Shown here: positions 43,572 to 52,146 of the stretch, piece by piece
How the letters are laid out: the number at the start of each line of letters is the position of its first letter
How positions within the stretch are numbered: position 1 is the stretch's first letter
Source of the DNA: an uncultured Oligoflexia bacterium
Lineage (GTDB): Bacteria > Bdellovibrionota > Bacteriovoracia > Bacteriovoracales > Bacteriovoracaceae
Assembly (NCBI GenBank): GCA_937120495.1
Contig: CAKZJW010000003.1
Coordinates: 1 to 64,000, forward strand
DNA: 64,000 nucleotides
Direction of reading: 5' to 3'
Position numbers and translations under genes: made by a program
Notes under the pieces: model-generated
Told to the model about the DNA's origin: nothing
What the model saw: only the letters and a program-made list of their open reading frames with translations
Databases searched by the model: none

Positions 43572-43997
43572 TTAAAGTTCGCTAATAGCAGCTAAATAGT
43601 ATGCATCTTTTCCAAGCCCAGACATTATCTTAGAAGCGGCCCTAGCAGTCAATAAGGTTTGTCTAAACTCTTCTCTAGCAAAGATATTTGATAGATGAAC
43701 CTCTATTATTGGCTTTGTACATATTTTCATTGCGTCATAGATTGCGACGCTAGTGTGTGAATATCCAGCTGGATTAATTATTAATGCGTCGTGGCTTCCG
43801 TTGTGAAATTCTTGAATCTTTTGTACAAGTTCACCTTCATGATTTGATTGGTACCAATCTAACTCAACCTGCTTAGATTTCAATTTCGTATTGGTGTAAT
43901 CTTCAATCTCAGTTAAGGATTTCTCACCATAAATATTAATCTCTCTTTTTCCTAAAAGATTGAGGTTAGGTCCATTTAAAACAAGAATTTTTTTCAT
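43572..43997 (-). CDS. aroQ: 3-dehydroquinate dehydratase, type II
   Basis: Third step of the shikimate pathway. 141 residues with LNGPNLNLLGKRE, YQSNHEGELVQKIQ, NPAGYSHTSVAIYDA and EVHLSNIFAREEFR, which contain the catalytic Tyr, Asn and His of the type II fold. Its ATG overlaps the upstream TPR gene by 4 bases and efp follows after 13 bases. Confidence 0.97.
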   Translation of the reverse strand: MKKILVLNGPNLNLLGKREINIYGEKSLTEIEDYTNTKLKSKQVELDWYQSNHEGELVQKIQEFHNGSHDALIINPAGYSHTSVAIYDAMKICTKPIIEVHLSNIFAREEFRQTLLTARAASKIMSGLGKDAYYLAAISEL

Positions 43998-45019
43998 GAA
44001 TTGATTTCTTCTGCTCTTTGATTTATTTCATTTGAAAATTTATTTAATAATGATTCTAGTTTTTGTCTTTTAATATCTAACTCAGATACTTCCTCTACTA
44101 TTTCTAACTTTGATGAAGAAGTATTTAGCTTTTTGATAAGTTCTTCTCTTTTCTCTAAACTTGCTTCATCGTTTGGATGTAACTCAAGAATATCGTTTAA
44201 AATTTCAATTGCTTTTTCTTCGTAGCCTTGTGAACAATAAAGATCAACAAGCGTATGAGTGATGATTGGTTTTTCGTTATTTTGTGAAAGTTTGCTCTCT
44301 TCTGCTCCAATAACTTCTTCTGAAGTAACATCGTGATCTTCATGAAAGTACTTATCATCAAGATTATGCTCTTGTACTTCAAAGTTACCTGACTCTATAT
44401 CTGATTTAAAACTTTCTAAAGGTGATGCCGAAATTTCTTCTACTGCCCAGTCTTCAATATTGTCTTCTGCTCTTTTGTCTTCTGCTCTTTTGTCTTCTTT
44501 ACCAAAATTGACCTGAACCCAATCCTCTTCTTCACTAAAGTTCTTTTCTCTTTTTTCTATAAACCCCGTTGGAATATCTTCCTCATCCGGAACGAGAAGA
44601 TCATCTTCTAAAAGTTTAACTTGAGAAGCAACTTCTTCATCTTTTGGATTAATTAAAAGTAGGCACTTAAATGTTTCGAGAGCTTCTTCTAAATATCCAA
44701 GATTCACACAAATTTGAGCAAATGTTTTTTGTAATACAATATTTTCTAAACTTTTTGAAACAAATGGTCTCAACGTTGAATACGCAACTTCATAATTTTC
44801 TTTATCAAAATAAACTTGAGCGAGAACAATGTATCCAAGAGTATATTCAGGATGATGTTTAATTCCCTCTCTTAGAATCTTTAGAGCCTCTTCATACATT
44901 CCCAACTGACGATAAGTTTGTGCAAGTGGCGCGAATACTCTAGAACGAGGTTTCTTTTCATACTGAAGCGAGTATTTAGCAAGTAATGATGATTTTTTAA
45001 GGTTATCTTTTTTCATCAA
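43994..45019 (-). CDS. TPR-repeat protein in the pil-aro-acc run
   Basis: A 341-residue soluble protein. Residues about 15-125 hold three clear tetratricopeptide units (YRQLGMYEEALKILREGIKH, then QVYFDKENYEVAYSTLRPF and CVNLGYLEEALETFKCLLLI), an acidic low-complexity linker (about 140-240, with the small tandem repeat EDKRAEDKRA), and another unit (LVDLYCSQGYEEKAIEILND). No signal peptide. It starts one base after pilQ and overlaps aroQ by 4 bases, so a link to pilus assembly (a pilotin-like helper is one idea) is only contextual. Confidence 0.85.
   Translation of the reverse strand: MMKKDNLKKSSLLAKYSLQYEKKPRSRVFAPLAQTYRQLGMYEEALKILREGIKHHPEYTLGYIVLAQVYFDKENYEVAYSTLRPFVSKSLENIVLQKTFAQICVNLGYLEEALETFKCLLLINPKDEEVASQVKLLEDDLLVPDEEDIPTGFIEKREKNFSEEEDWVQVNFGKEDKRAEDKRAEDNIEDWAVEEISASPLESFKSDIESGNFEVQEHNLDDKYFHEDHDVTSEEVIGAEESKLSQNNEKPIITHTLVDLYCSQGYEEKAIEILNDILELHPNDEASLEKREELIKKLNTSSSKLEIVEEVSELDIKRQKLESLLNKFSNEINQRAEEINS
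44462..44496. repeat. In-frame 15-base tandem repeat inside the TPR gene
   Basis: The unit TCTTCTGCTCTTTTG (plus-strand reading) occurs twice in a row with a partial third copy, encoding repeated EDKRA in the acidic linker. A likely slippage-prone site that does not change frame. Confidence 0.8.
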
Positions 45020-46837
45020 TTAGATACCTAATCCATCACCTTCTCTATTAACTAAGCCAGCTTCTTCTTGATTAATTACTCTTGGAGTAAGAAATACAAC
45101 GAGCTCTGCTTTCTTAGATGCTGGGTTGTAGGCAGATCTAAAAAGCCATCCGATTAAAGGAAGGTCTTTCAAAAAAGGAATTCCGGATTCTACTTCAGAA
45201 GTTGTTGTAGTATGAATTCCACCAATTACAATCGTTGAACCATTATCAACAAGAACATTTGTAGATATTTTATTCGTAGTTTTTGGAGGAACACTAGTTT
45301 GAGTCTCTTGAGGAGAGAATGATCCTTTCGTAATATCAACTTTCATATTAATTGAACCATCATTTGTTACTCGAGGAGTAACCTTTAGACTTAAAGATGC
45401 TGTCAATGACTCTAGCTCTGTTGTTGCTGACTGTTCAGCTGTGGCTGCTCTAGTTGTCAGGAAACTGAGAACTTGATCATTAGTTATTGAAGCAGCTTCA
45501 TTATTTTGTGTAATAATTTTTGGACTTGAAACTATTTTCCCTCGAGATTCTGTCTCCATTAATTGCAATTGAAAATCAAGTCCTGTTAAACGTTTATATA
45601 CGTCAATTGCTCCTGCTATTAAAGTTGGTGAGTCTTTCGTTGGTGCTGAGCTAAAACTAAAGACACCAGACTCTCTACCAAGAGAATCGGCGTCAGCAAT
45701 TGGATTATATTCAGCTCTTAATCCCCTATCCCCTAAACCAGCTCTTAATTCATAACTATCTTCAACTTCAACAATTTTAGATTCAATCAAGATTTGAGGT
45801 GTTTCAGTGTCAAGAGTTTCAATTATTTTTCTAATTCTCTCAATCACATCAACAGTATCTCTAACAATTATATTACTTGTTCTTTTATCAATCTTTGCTC
45901 TTCCTTCCTGAGAGGAGCCGTTTCCACCCTTTGTAAGATAGTCTGAAATAATTGTAACTATACTTTGTGGCTCTGAAAAACTAATTGGAAATATTTTCGT
46001 AACCATCGGTTCTTGAATTTTATTAAGATTTTTACGCTCAATTTCCAGCTTTTTTTCTTCTCTTGCTTTCGCTTCTGTTTGAACAGTTAAAATATTAGAA
46101 TGTTTTTTTGCAACTAGTTTCCCTAAACTCATTATTGTATCGAGAGCTTCATCCCACGGTATATTCGTTAAACTAAGAGTTAGAGGTGGCAGGTCATTGA
46201 TTTGGTTATCTATAATTATGTTAAAACCTGATGTATCAGCAATCATTCTTAGAACTTCTGGATAACTAACATTAATAACATTTATAGAAATTCTTTTTCC
46301 AATATATTTTTTTACACCTGATAAGGTCAAATTTTGTAAGATATCTTGAATTGTTGCTGTCTTTGGAATGTTTAGTTTCTTATCTTTTTCCTCTAGAGCT
46401 CCTGAGACTTGTACATCAGCCTTCTCTAGCTTTCTTTTAGAAAAAACACCAAATCTATTTTCAATATGTAGAATGATCCTATTCTGTTTATTCTCAATAA
46501 AAGACCGAACATTATCCCTAAGTTGAATTGCAAATCTTAAATCATTTTTTGTACCGGGTTTCTTGTATGGTGAAATAAAGACAGCAGAACCACTAAATTC
46601 AGATGTATCCATTCCTCTCATTATCTTTTTTGATGCTTTTGCATTTTTAAGATCTAAGATAATTTGTTTATCATCTTTAATATGAGTTCTTTCTGCAAAA
46701 ACAGCTTTATCAAAATCTAAAATTAATTTTGAAACATCGCCATCTTGAATAAAGTTTGCAGATTTTACAATCGCAACATCACCATCCGCAGCTATTGCAA
46801 AAATTGAATATAGAAAAATAAAAAGTATTTTATTCAT
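45020..46837 (-). CDS. pilQ: Type IV pilus secretin PilQ
   Basis: Outer-membrane pore through which the pilus exits. 605 residues: signal peptide (MNKILFIFLYSIFAIA), one AMIN-like domain (about 25-125), an STN/N0 domain (LPPLTLSLTNIPWDEALDTI), N1 (VTKIFPISFSEPQSIVTIIS with TSNIIVRDT), and the C-terminal secretin domain (FQLQLMETESRGKIVSSPKI, VDNGSTIVIGGIHTT, PLIGWLF, LVVFLTPRVI). One AMIN domain, fewer than in Myxococcus PilQ. Last gene of pilM-N-O-P-Q, with the TPR gene directly after. Confidence 0.96.
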   Translation of the reverse strand: MNKILFIFLYSIFAIAADGDVAIVKSANFIQDGDVSKLILDFDKAVFAERTHIKDDKQIILDLKNAKASKKIMRGMDTSEFSGSAVFISPYKKPGTKNDLRFAIQLRDNVRSFIENKQNRIILHIENRFGVFSKRKLEKADVQVSGALEEKDKKLNIPKTATIQDILQNLTLSGVKKYIGKRISINVINVSYPEVLRMIADTSGFNIIIDNQINDLPPLTLSLTNIPWDEALDTIMSLGKLVAKKHSNILTVQTEAKAREEKKLEIERKNLNKIQEPMVTKIFPISFSEPQSIVTIISDYLTKGGNGSSQEGRAKIDKRTSNIIVRDTVDVIERIRKIIETLDTETPQILIESKIVEVEDSYELRAGLGDRGLRAEYNPIADADSLGRESGVFSFSSAPTKDSPTLIAGAIDVYKRLTGLDFQLQLMETESRGKIVSSPKIITQNNEAASITNDQVLSFLTTRAATAEQSATTELESLTASLSLKVTPRVTNDGSINMKVDITKGSFSPQETQTSVPPKTTNKISTNVLVDNGSTIVIGGIHTTTTSEVESGIPFLKDLPLIGWLFRSAYNPASKKAELVVFLTPRVINQEEAGLVNREGDGLGI

Positions 46838-46854
46838 ATAACCTCTTCCTTAAA

Positions 46855-46882
46855 GTTATAATTATTTAACAAATCGTATCAA
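46855..46882 (-). promoter_or_regulatory. Candidate internal promoter of pilQ
   Basis: TTGATA (46882-46877) and TATAAC (46860-46855) on the minus strand, 16 bases apart, in the 47-base gap between pilP and pilQ. Confidence 0.4.
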
Positions 46883-46884
46883 TT

Positions 46885-47328
46885 TTATTTGGAAATAGGA
46901 ACTACTGTTTCCAAGTATTCTTCTTGGCCATATATATTAGTAGTTTTCTCAACTAATATTAGACCACCGGGCATAATGGCTTTTAATTCAGCATCACTCT
47001 CTCCCAGAATTTGTCCCTCTTTTATTGTAAAAGTCGTATTATCTTGATCACCATCGACCTTGATAAATGCTCTTCTCTCTTTGCCTATGATTACTCCAAC
47101 TACTCGCAATTTAGATAGTTCAACATCTCCCAATACGGGGATATTTGAATAGACTCCATTACTAACCCTTCCAACAACATCTTTTCCTCTTTCAACTTTA
47201 ATCTTAGCTGGACGAAATGGATCTCTTAGTTCAAATGGTTTTTTTATAGACGTAAACCCTTCAAATATATTTGATGGTGCTGCCAATAAGCTAGTGCAAC
47301 ATAATAATGAAAAGATTAATAGTTTCAT
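46885..47328 (-). CDS. pilP: Type IV pilus assembly protein PilP
   Basis: Links the inner-membrane PilNO complex to the secretin. 147 residues: signal peptide MKLLIFSLLCCTSLLAA and the C-terminal beta domain with FRPAKIKVERGKDV and LGDVELSKLRVVGVIIGKE, as in PilP. Many PilP are lipoproteins; here the Cys pair is preceded by Leu-Leu, a poor lipobox, and cleavage after LLAA looks more likely. The ATG at 47328 has GGAAG at good distance; an in-frame ATG at 47343 is possible. It overlaps the pilO region closely. Confidence 0.9.
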   Translation of the reverse strand: MKLLIFSLLCCTSLLAAPSNIFEGFTSIKKPFELRDPFRPAKIKVERGKDVVGRVSNGVYSNIPVLGDVELSKLRVVGVIIGKERRAFIKVDGDQDNTTFTIKEGQILGESDAELKAIMPGGLILVEKTTNIYGQEEYLETVVPISK

Positions 47329-47332
47329 ATAT

Positions 47333-47944
47333 CTAACTTCCATATTTTGTCTCTATTTCCTCTACACCACTGCGCTCTCTATAAGACTGATTGTATCGAA
47401 AAGATTCTATAATCGTATCTATGTTGACGATAGGAAATCTTCCACGAGTTCTTTCTTCATCAAACTCTATATTGAGAGATTTAATATTCAAAATTCTTTC
47501 TGTTTTTTCAAGGTTTTCAAAAAATATTAGAAACTGAATAAAGGTTCCGTATGCCGTAAACTTATATTCTTTTGAAAAGTAAAAACCATTATTTGTCTCT
47601 TTATCCGGAGAGGGCGATGGTTCCTTTATTTTTAAATTATTAGCAATATCACCAATTATACTTTGTACTTGTGTATCATTTACATCTGTAGGTAATTGTT
47701 TTTGAACTTTTTCAATTTGTTTTACAACTTCTTTTACTCGCTCTTTCGATTTTGTTAAGTTTTTTTTGAACGCTTCCATTTTTCTAATTTTTGATTTAGT
47801 TCGATTAATTTTAATTTGCATTGGCTCTATGGATGAGACTGCATTAGTTAAGGCTTCTTCTTTCTCTTCATATATCTCAAATAAACCAAATGCAGCATAT
47901 GCAATGATTATCCAATGAAAATTTCTAACAATAGCATTTTTCAT
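47333..47944 (-). CDS. pilO: Type IV pilus inner-membrane protein PilO
   Basis: Forms the PilN-PilO alignment heterodimer. 203 residues: one N-terminal membrane helix (IVRNFHWIIIAYAAFGLF), a coiled coil (about 30-95), and a ferredoxin-like periplasmic domain (KEYKFTAYGTFIQFLIFFEN, RILNIKSLNIEF). Its first base is shared with the end of pilN and it sits between pilN and pilP as expected. Confidence 0.92.
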   Translation of the reverse strand: MKNAIVRNFHWIIIAYAAFGLFEIYEEKEEALTNAVSSIEPMQIKINRTKSKIRKMEAFKKNLTKSKERVKEVVKQIEKVQKQLPTDVNDTQVQSIIGDIANNLKIKEPSPSPDKETNNGFYFSKEYKFTAYGTFIQFLIFFENLEKTERILNIKSLNIEFDEERTRGRFPIVNIDTIIESFRYNQSYRERSGVEEIETKYGS

Positions 47945-48537
47945 TACTTAAACCTCACAATATCAGCTTTAATTTCAAAAACTTCAACTCGTTGGCCTCG
48001 ATATTCACCTTCAATGTCAGATGGTCTTGAGTAGTTTATTTGTTTTGTAAAAAATATTGAATTTTTTAAATTCTCAATAAATGCCCCAATACTTTTCCAG
48101 TCACTAGAGTAACCTCGTAGAATTAATTCTTGGCTAGTCATTTGGATCGATTTGACCCATACATCTTCAGGAATATTTTCAGCAACATAACTTAATAATA
48201 AGAATGGATTTACTCTTTTATTAATTATTTTTTTTACTGCTCCAAGTTTTTTAGCCAATTTTTTTTCTTGTTCATCTAAGGCATTAACTTGTTTCTGAAT
48301 ATTGCTCATTTTTCTAGTTTTTGAAGATAATTTTCTAAAACTAGAATTCAATTTAGTATAAGTCTGTTTTGCTTCTGATATTTGACTATCATAGTAGTCG
48401 GCTAAGAATCCATCCGGAATAAAGAAAAATAAAAATGCAATGAGCATCATCTTAACATTTATTTGACTTAAATCGATACCAGCAACATTAGTTATTGATC
48501 CAGTCTTCTTTGAGGGGGAAAGATTAATTTCTATCAT
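47944..48537 (-). CDS. pilN: Type IV pilus inner-membrane protein PilN
   Basis: Partner of PilO and PilM. 197 residues: the cytoplasmic N-terminus MIEINLSPSKK is the short INLLP-like segment that binds PilM, followed by a membrane helix (MLIAFLFFFIPDGFLADYY), a coiled coil, and a ferredoxin-like periplasmic domain (PEDVWVKSIQMTSQELILRG). Its start shares one base with the pilM stop. Confidence 0.93.
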   Translation of the reverse strand: MIEINLSPSKKTGSITNVAGIDLSQINVKMMLIAFLFFFIPDGFLADYYDSQISEAKQTYTKLNSSFRKLSSKTRKMSNIQKQVNALDEQEKKLAKKLGAVKKIINKRVNPFLLLSYVAENIPEDVWVKSIQMTSQELILRGYSSDWKSIGAFIENLKNSIFFTKQINYSRPSDIEGEYRGQRVEVFEIKADIVRFK

Positions 48538-49634
48538 TAAACTAACCTCAACCCTAAACCAATTGGAACTGCTCCAATAGTTGCTATCTTTTGAATTTCT
48601 TCTTTTGAAAAGTTTTTACCAAGTTCAATTCTTTCGAAAGGATTAAAGATTTTAACATCACCACCAATTAAATCAGCAAGCTCTTCCATCATCCCAGGAA
48701 GCTTTGCCCCCCCACCTGTAATGAGACAATTTACAATCTGTTCACTTGAACCTGCTGCAATATAAAAGTTTAAAACTTTTTTGATTTCAGCCAATTGCTC
48801 TGCCACTTGCGAGTCTATGATGCCAACTATTTCTTCAGGTAGGTTACCATTTTCATCTCCAAAGGTTTTAAGGTCTTCAGCCTCTTCGTAGCTTACACCC
48901 ATTATTCTTTGAATTTCTTCTGTAATCAGAACTCCACCGACATTTAATTCTCTAGTAAGAACAGGTGCTCCGTTCTTATAGACAATGATTGTTGTCGTCT
49001 GAGCTCCAAAATCAATGATTATAACACCTTCATCGCTATAAAGGTCTAAGTCTTTTTCATAAACATGTTCAAAAAGATTCGTGATAGCTAAAACATTTAG
49101 GTCGACAACTTTCGTAAACAGGCCTGCATCTTTTGCATAATCCATATACTTTTCTGCTACATCTATTCTAAGAGCTGCAACCAAAACGTCTTTAACATCG
49201 TCCTCTGGAATATCTCCAATAATATGATAATCAATCTCTGAATCATCTGCACCAAATGGTATATATTGTTCGGACTCCCAAAGAATATTGTCTTCAACCT
49301 CTTCCTTAGTCCCATCCGGAACCTGGAACCTTTTAGTCATTGTGTTAGGCCCATCCATTCCGATATTTACTATTTTCTTTTTAATACCTGCTGTATGTAT
49401 GGCTTGAGATATTGCATGAATTATTTCTTCAGGCTTTTGAACTTCATCTTCAATTATTGCTGCTTCTGATAATGGTATTGAAGCAAACTTATCTAGTTTA
49501 AATGTTTTTTTGGTTTTAGAAAGAACAGCTACTTTGACAGCACTCAAACCAATATCCAGGCCAACTAGTTGTCCTTTCTCAAATTGAGCCATTAAGTCTT
49601 TGTATTGTTTCATCAAGCTTGACAATTTTCCCAT
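48537..49634 (-). CDS. pilM: Type IV pilus actin-like protein PilM
   Basis: Cytoplasmic actin-fold ATPase that binds PilN. 365 residues with phosphate-1 LVGLDIGLSAVKVAVL, phosphate-2 VIIDFGAQTTTIIVY, and CLITGGGAKLPGM of the adenosine motif. The ATG at 49634 is directly preceded by AGG, too close for a normal ribosome-binding site; in-frame Met codons at residues 8 and 15 are possible starts. First gene of the pilM-N-O-P-Q block, with a near-consensus promoter 25-54 bases upstream. Confidence 0.95.
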   Translation of the reverse strand: MGKLSSLMKQYKDLMAQFEKGQLVGLDIGLSAVKVAVLSKTKKTFKLDKFASIPLSEAAIIEDEVQKPEEIIHAISQAIHTAGIKKKIVNIGMDGPNTMTKRFQVPDGTKEEVEDNILWESEQYIPFGADDSEIDYHIIGDIPEDDVKDVLVAALRIDVAEKYMDYAKDAGLFTKVVDLNVLAITNLFEHVYEKDLDLYSDEGVIIIDFGAQTTTIIVYKNGAPVLTRELNVGGVLITEEIQRIMGVSYEEAEDLKTFGDENGNLPEEIVGIIDSQVAEQLAEIKKVLNFYIAAGSSEQIVNCLITGGGAKLPGMMEELADLIGGDVKIFNPFERIELGKNFSKEEIQKIATIGAVPIGLGLRLV

Positions 49635-49658
49635 CCTACGAAAATTCTTTTATACACT

Positions 49659-49688
49659 ATTATACAGACAAGAATTTCGTAATATCAA
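49659..49688 (-). promoter_or_regulatory. Sigma70-type promoter of pilM-N-O-P-Q
   Basis: TTGATA (49688-49683) and a perfect TATAAT (49664-49659) on the minus strand, 18 bases apart, 25 bases before the pilM ATG. It would also serve the downstream aroQ-efp-acc genes if there is no break. Confidence 0.65.
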
Positions 49689-49705
49689 GGTTTTAGTGCA
49701 AAATG

Positions 49706-50479
49706 TTATCTAATTGAAAATGGATTAAGTTGATTAAAAAGATCGGGAAAATAGATTTGAAAGACAGCTACTATTATTATGTATGGGCCAAATGCCAATG
49801 CTGTATTTCTATTTAGTCTTTTAGAAAGTATTAAGAGCAAGCCAATAACAGACCCAAGCATACAGCTCATAAAAATATTATGCATTATTCCCAAAGGTCC
49901 AAGTAGCAGTCCTAAAATACCAAAGAGTTTTATATCTCCACCGCCAAGACCAATTTTTCCACGAAGTTTATAAAAGCTCCATGTAACTAAGAGTGGCATT
50001 AAGAATCCAAGAGCTCCGCCAAACAACCAGTAATTTAAAGGATAGTTAATTATCACAAACGGCAAAGTAATCACTAAGAAATAAATATTAATTTTATCCG
50101 GCAATAGTTGATGTTCAATATCTATAAAAAAATGTGCAAATAGAATACAAGCTACTGAGAAGTAGAAGAAAAAGTATACTACTGAATTCAGGTTAATTTC
50201 AGAAGGAAACAAGTTTAAAGCTATTAAGCCTATCGTGAATTCAACTACAGGATAGCGAAATGATATTTTTGTCTTACAAGCTGAACACTTTCCTCTCAGG
50301 AGAAACAAATAACTCAGTATAGGAATATTTTCATACCAAAAAATCATTTTTTTACAATTTGGGCAAGACGACCTTGGCTTTACTACACTTATTCCTAAGG
50401 GCACTCGATGTATAACAACATTTAGAAAACTTCCAATAAGTGCACCAAAAATAAAAACAAGTATTTTAATCTCAATCAT
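49706..50479 (-). CDS. pilD: Prepilin peptidase PilD
   Basis: Integral membrane aspartic protease that cleaves and N-methylates PilA-type prepilins. 257 residues: the zinc-binding cytoplasmic loop with CPNC and CSAC pairs, the first catalytic Asp in FIDIEHQLLPDKIN and the second in GLGGGDIKLFG, and about eight membrane helices. The ATG shares a base with the stop of the ABC permease gene (TGATG), so it is coupled to that transporter rather than to pilBTC. It processes PilA encoded about 3 kb away. Confidence 0.96.
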   Translation of the reverse strand: MIEIKILVFIFGALIGSFLNVVIHRVPLGISVVKPRSSCPNCKKMIFWYENIPILSYLFLLRGKCSACKTKISFRYPVVEFTIGLIALNLFPSEINLNSVVYFFFYFSVACILFAHFFIDIEHQLLPDKINIYFLVITLPFVIINYPLNYWLFGGALGFLMPLLVTWSFYKLRGKIGLGGGDIKLFGILGLLLGPLGIMHNIFMSCMLGSVIGLLLILSKRLNRNTALAFGPYIIIVAVFQIYFPDLFNQLNPFSIR

Positions 50480-51258
50480 CAATTCAAATCTTTTTTGTTA
50501 AATATAAATATTGATAAACAAACAACTCCTAAAGAATATAAGATTCCATAAGACAAACTTGAGAATAAATATTCCGTTGGTAGGGATTTTTTATAAAGAA
50601 CAAAATCTTTAATATTTAACTTATAAAACCCAGGCAATAAGAATTGATATCCATCGATAATATACTCTAAGAAGGGTCTATCTTTTACAAATGTTAGAAG
50701 TTTTACACCACCAATGGCATGACCAACAATATACAAAGAAATAGTTAAAAGGACAGACAAGACTTTACTTGTAAGTAGCGAAAAGAAAGAAACGATAACT
50801 AAAACCATTATGGCTTCAACAACTGTGAAGATAATTGACCAGACAATAAGATTATTCATCTCTCCGTCTAAAAATAAATAAAGAGCAACAGAGACAAAAC
50901 TCAAGATCAATATATTTATAACGAGAACACTAATCAATCCAAAAGTTTTCCCCAATAGAAATGTATTTCTTCCAACTGGCCTTGATATAATTTGGTATAT
51001 CGTTCGCTGTTCTATTTCATCAAATAGTAGAGAAACACCAATAAAAGTTGCAATTCCAACTGAAGATAGGCTTAACATTCCAAGACCAAAGTCAATTGCA
51101 ATACGAGCGGGGTCTCCGTAACTGAAGCTATAAGCGACAAAAGTCAGTACAAAAAGAGCTAAACCAATAATTAGAGTACTAATTAAGATTTTACTCTTTA
51201 GTATTTCTTTCGCTGTATACTTAGCAATAGTAAATGTATTATTTAGATTTAACTTCAT
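50479..51258 (-). CDS. ABC-2 type transporter permease
   Basis: A 259-residue membrane protein with about six helices, beginning NNTFTIAKYTAKEILKSKIL and carrying the long loop RTIYQIISRPVGRNTFLLGK between helices, typical of ABC-2 permeases of the gliding/copper-export (NosY/GldF) type. It overlaps the ATPase gene by 20 bases and the pilD start by one base. Substrate unknown; export or resistance roles are possible. Confidence 0.9.
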   Translation of the reverse strand: MKLNLNNTFTIAKYTAKEILKSKILISTLIIGLALFVLTFVAYSFSYGDPARIAIDFGLGMLSLSSVGIATFIGVSLLFDEIEQRTIYQIISRPVGRNTFLLGKTFGLISVLVINILILSFVSVALYLFLDGEMNNLIVWSIIFTVVEAIMVLVIVSFFSLLTSKVLSVLLTISLYIVGHAIGGVKLLTFVKDRPFLEYIIDGYQFLLPGFYKLNIKDFVLYKKSLPTEYLFSSLSYGILYSLGVVCLSIFIFNKKDLN

Positions 51259-52105
51259 AGACTATTTCTTCCAACGTTGGTTTTTCTTCTTCGATCGAAT
51301 AAATACTAAATCCTTCATTCATTAAAGAAGAGATTTTTTTATCTTTTTCGTTCAAGTTCACTTCAAATATATGTTTTAAATCATTCGAATCAAATGCGGT
51401 AATAGTAAAGTCGTTCTTAGAGTTTTCGCGTATTATTTTATCTACGCTTCCTTCATAAAAAAGTGATCCATTTTTTATAAATATTACATCGGAACAAACT
51501 TCCTCAACATCAGAGACGATATGACTGCTAAAAAAGACAGTCTTTCCTTCGTTGTTAATGTCCTTAATTACTGATTTTAACTCTTTTCTACCTATAGGGT
51601 CTAGTCCTGAAAGGGGCTCATCTAAAATAATAAGCTTAGGGTCATGTAAAAGAGTTACGAGGAAACCAACTCTCTGAAGCATCCCTTTAGAATAATTTTT
51701 TATCGTTCTATCTAGTGCAAACTCTATCTTAAAAATAGGTGCCCACTTATCTATATTTCGTTTAATTTCACCAGTGTTCATTCCAGAAACTTTACCTAGA
51801 TAGTGGCAAAATTCTCTTCCAGTTAAGTTAGGATAAAAATATGGCCTTTCTGGAAGAAAACCAATATTTCTAAATATCTCCATCTGATTTGTACCCAGAA
51901 TTGAATCAAATACAATATCACCGGAACTTGGACGAATAAAATCCATAATCATTTTTAACGTTGTTGTTTTACCAGCCCCATTTGCGCCCAAAAAACCTGT
52001 TACGCTTTCTGTTTTTAAATTAAATGAGAGATCATTCACAGCTACAAAATCTTGAGTAAAAAGGTCCCCTGTAAATTTTTTTGTTACATTTTGAAGATTT
52101 AACAT
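51239..52105 (-). CDS. ABC transporter ATP-binding protein
   Basis: A 288-residue ATPase partner of the adjacent ABC-2 permease. Walker A FLGANGAGKTTTLK, the signature YSKGMLQRVG, Walker B LIILDEPLSGLDP and the switch SSHIVSDVEE are complete; a C-terminal regulatory extension (about 210-288) is typical of this exporter class. The ATG at 52105 starts the domain (MLNLQNVTKKF); a longer in-frame start at 52141 would reach into the divergent gene. Weak ribosome-binding site. Confidence 0.95.
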   Translation of the reverse strand: MLNLQNVTKKFTGDLFTQDFVAVNDLSFNLKTESVTGFLGANGAGKTTTLKMIMDFIRPSSGDIVFDSILGTNQMEIFRNIGFLPERPYFYPNLTGREFCHYLGKVSGMNTGEIKRNIDKWAPIFKIEFALDRTIKNYSKGMLQRVGFLVTLLHDPKLIILDEPLSGLDPIGRKELKSVIKDINNEGKTVFFSSHIVSDVEEVCSDVIFIKNGSLFYEGSVDKIIRENSKNDFTITAFDSNDLKHIFEVNLNEKDKKISSLMNEGFSIYSIEEEKPTLEEIVYEVKSK

Positions 52106-52146
52106 ATACTTATAATGTATTAGTATAATTAACTTTGGCAAATAAA

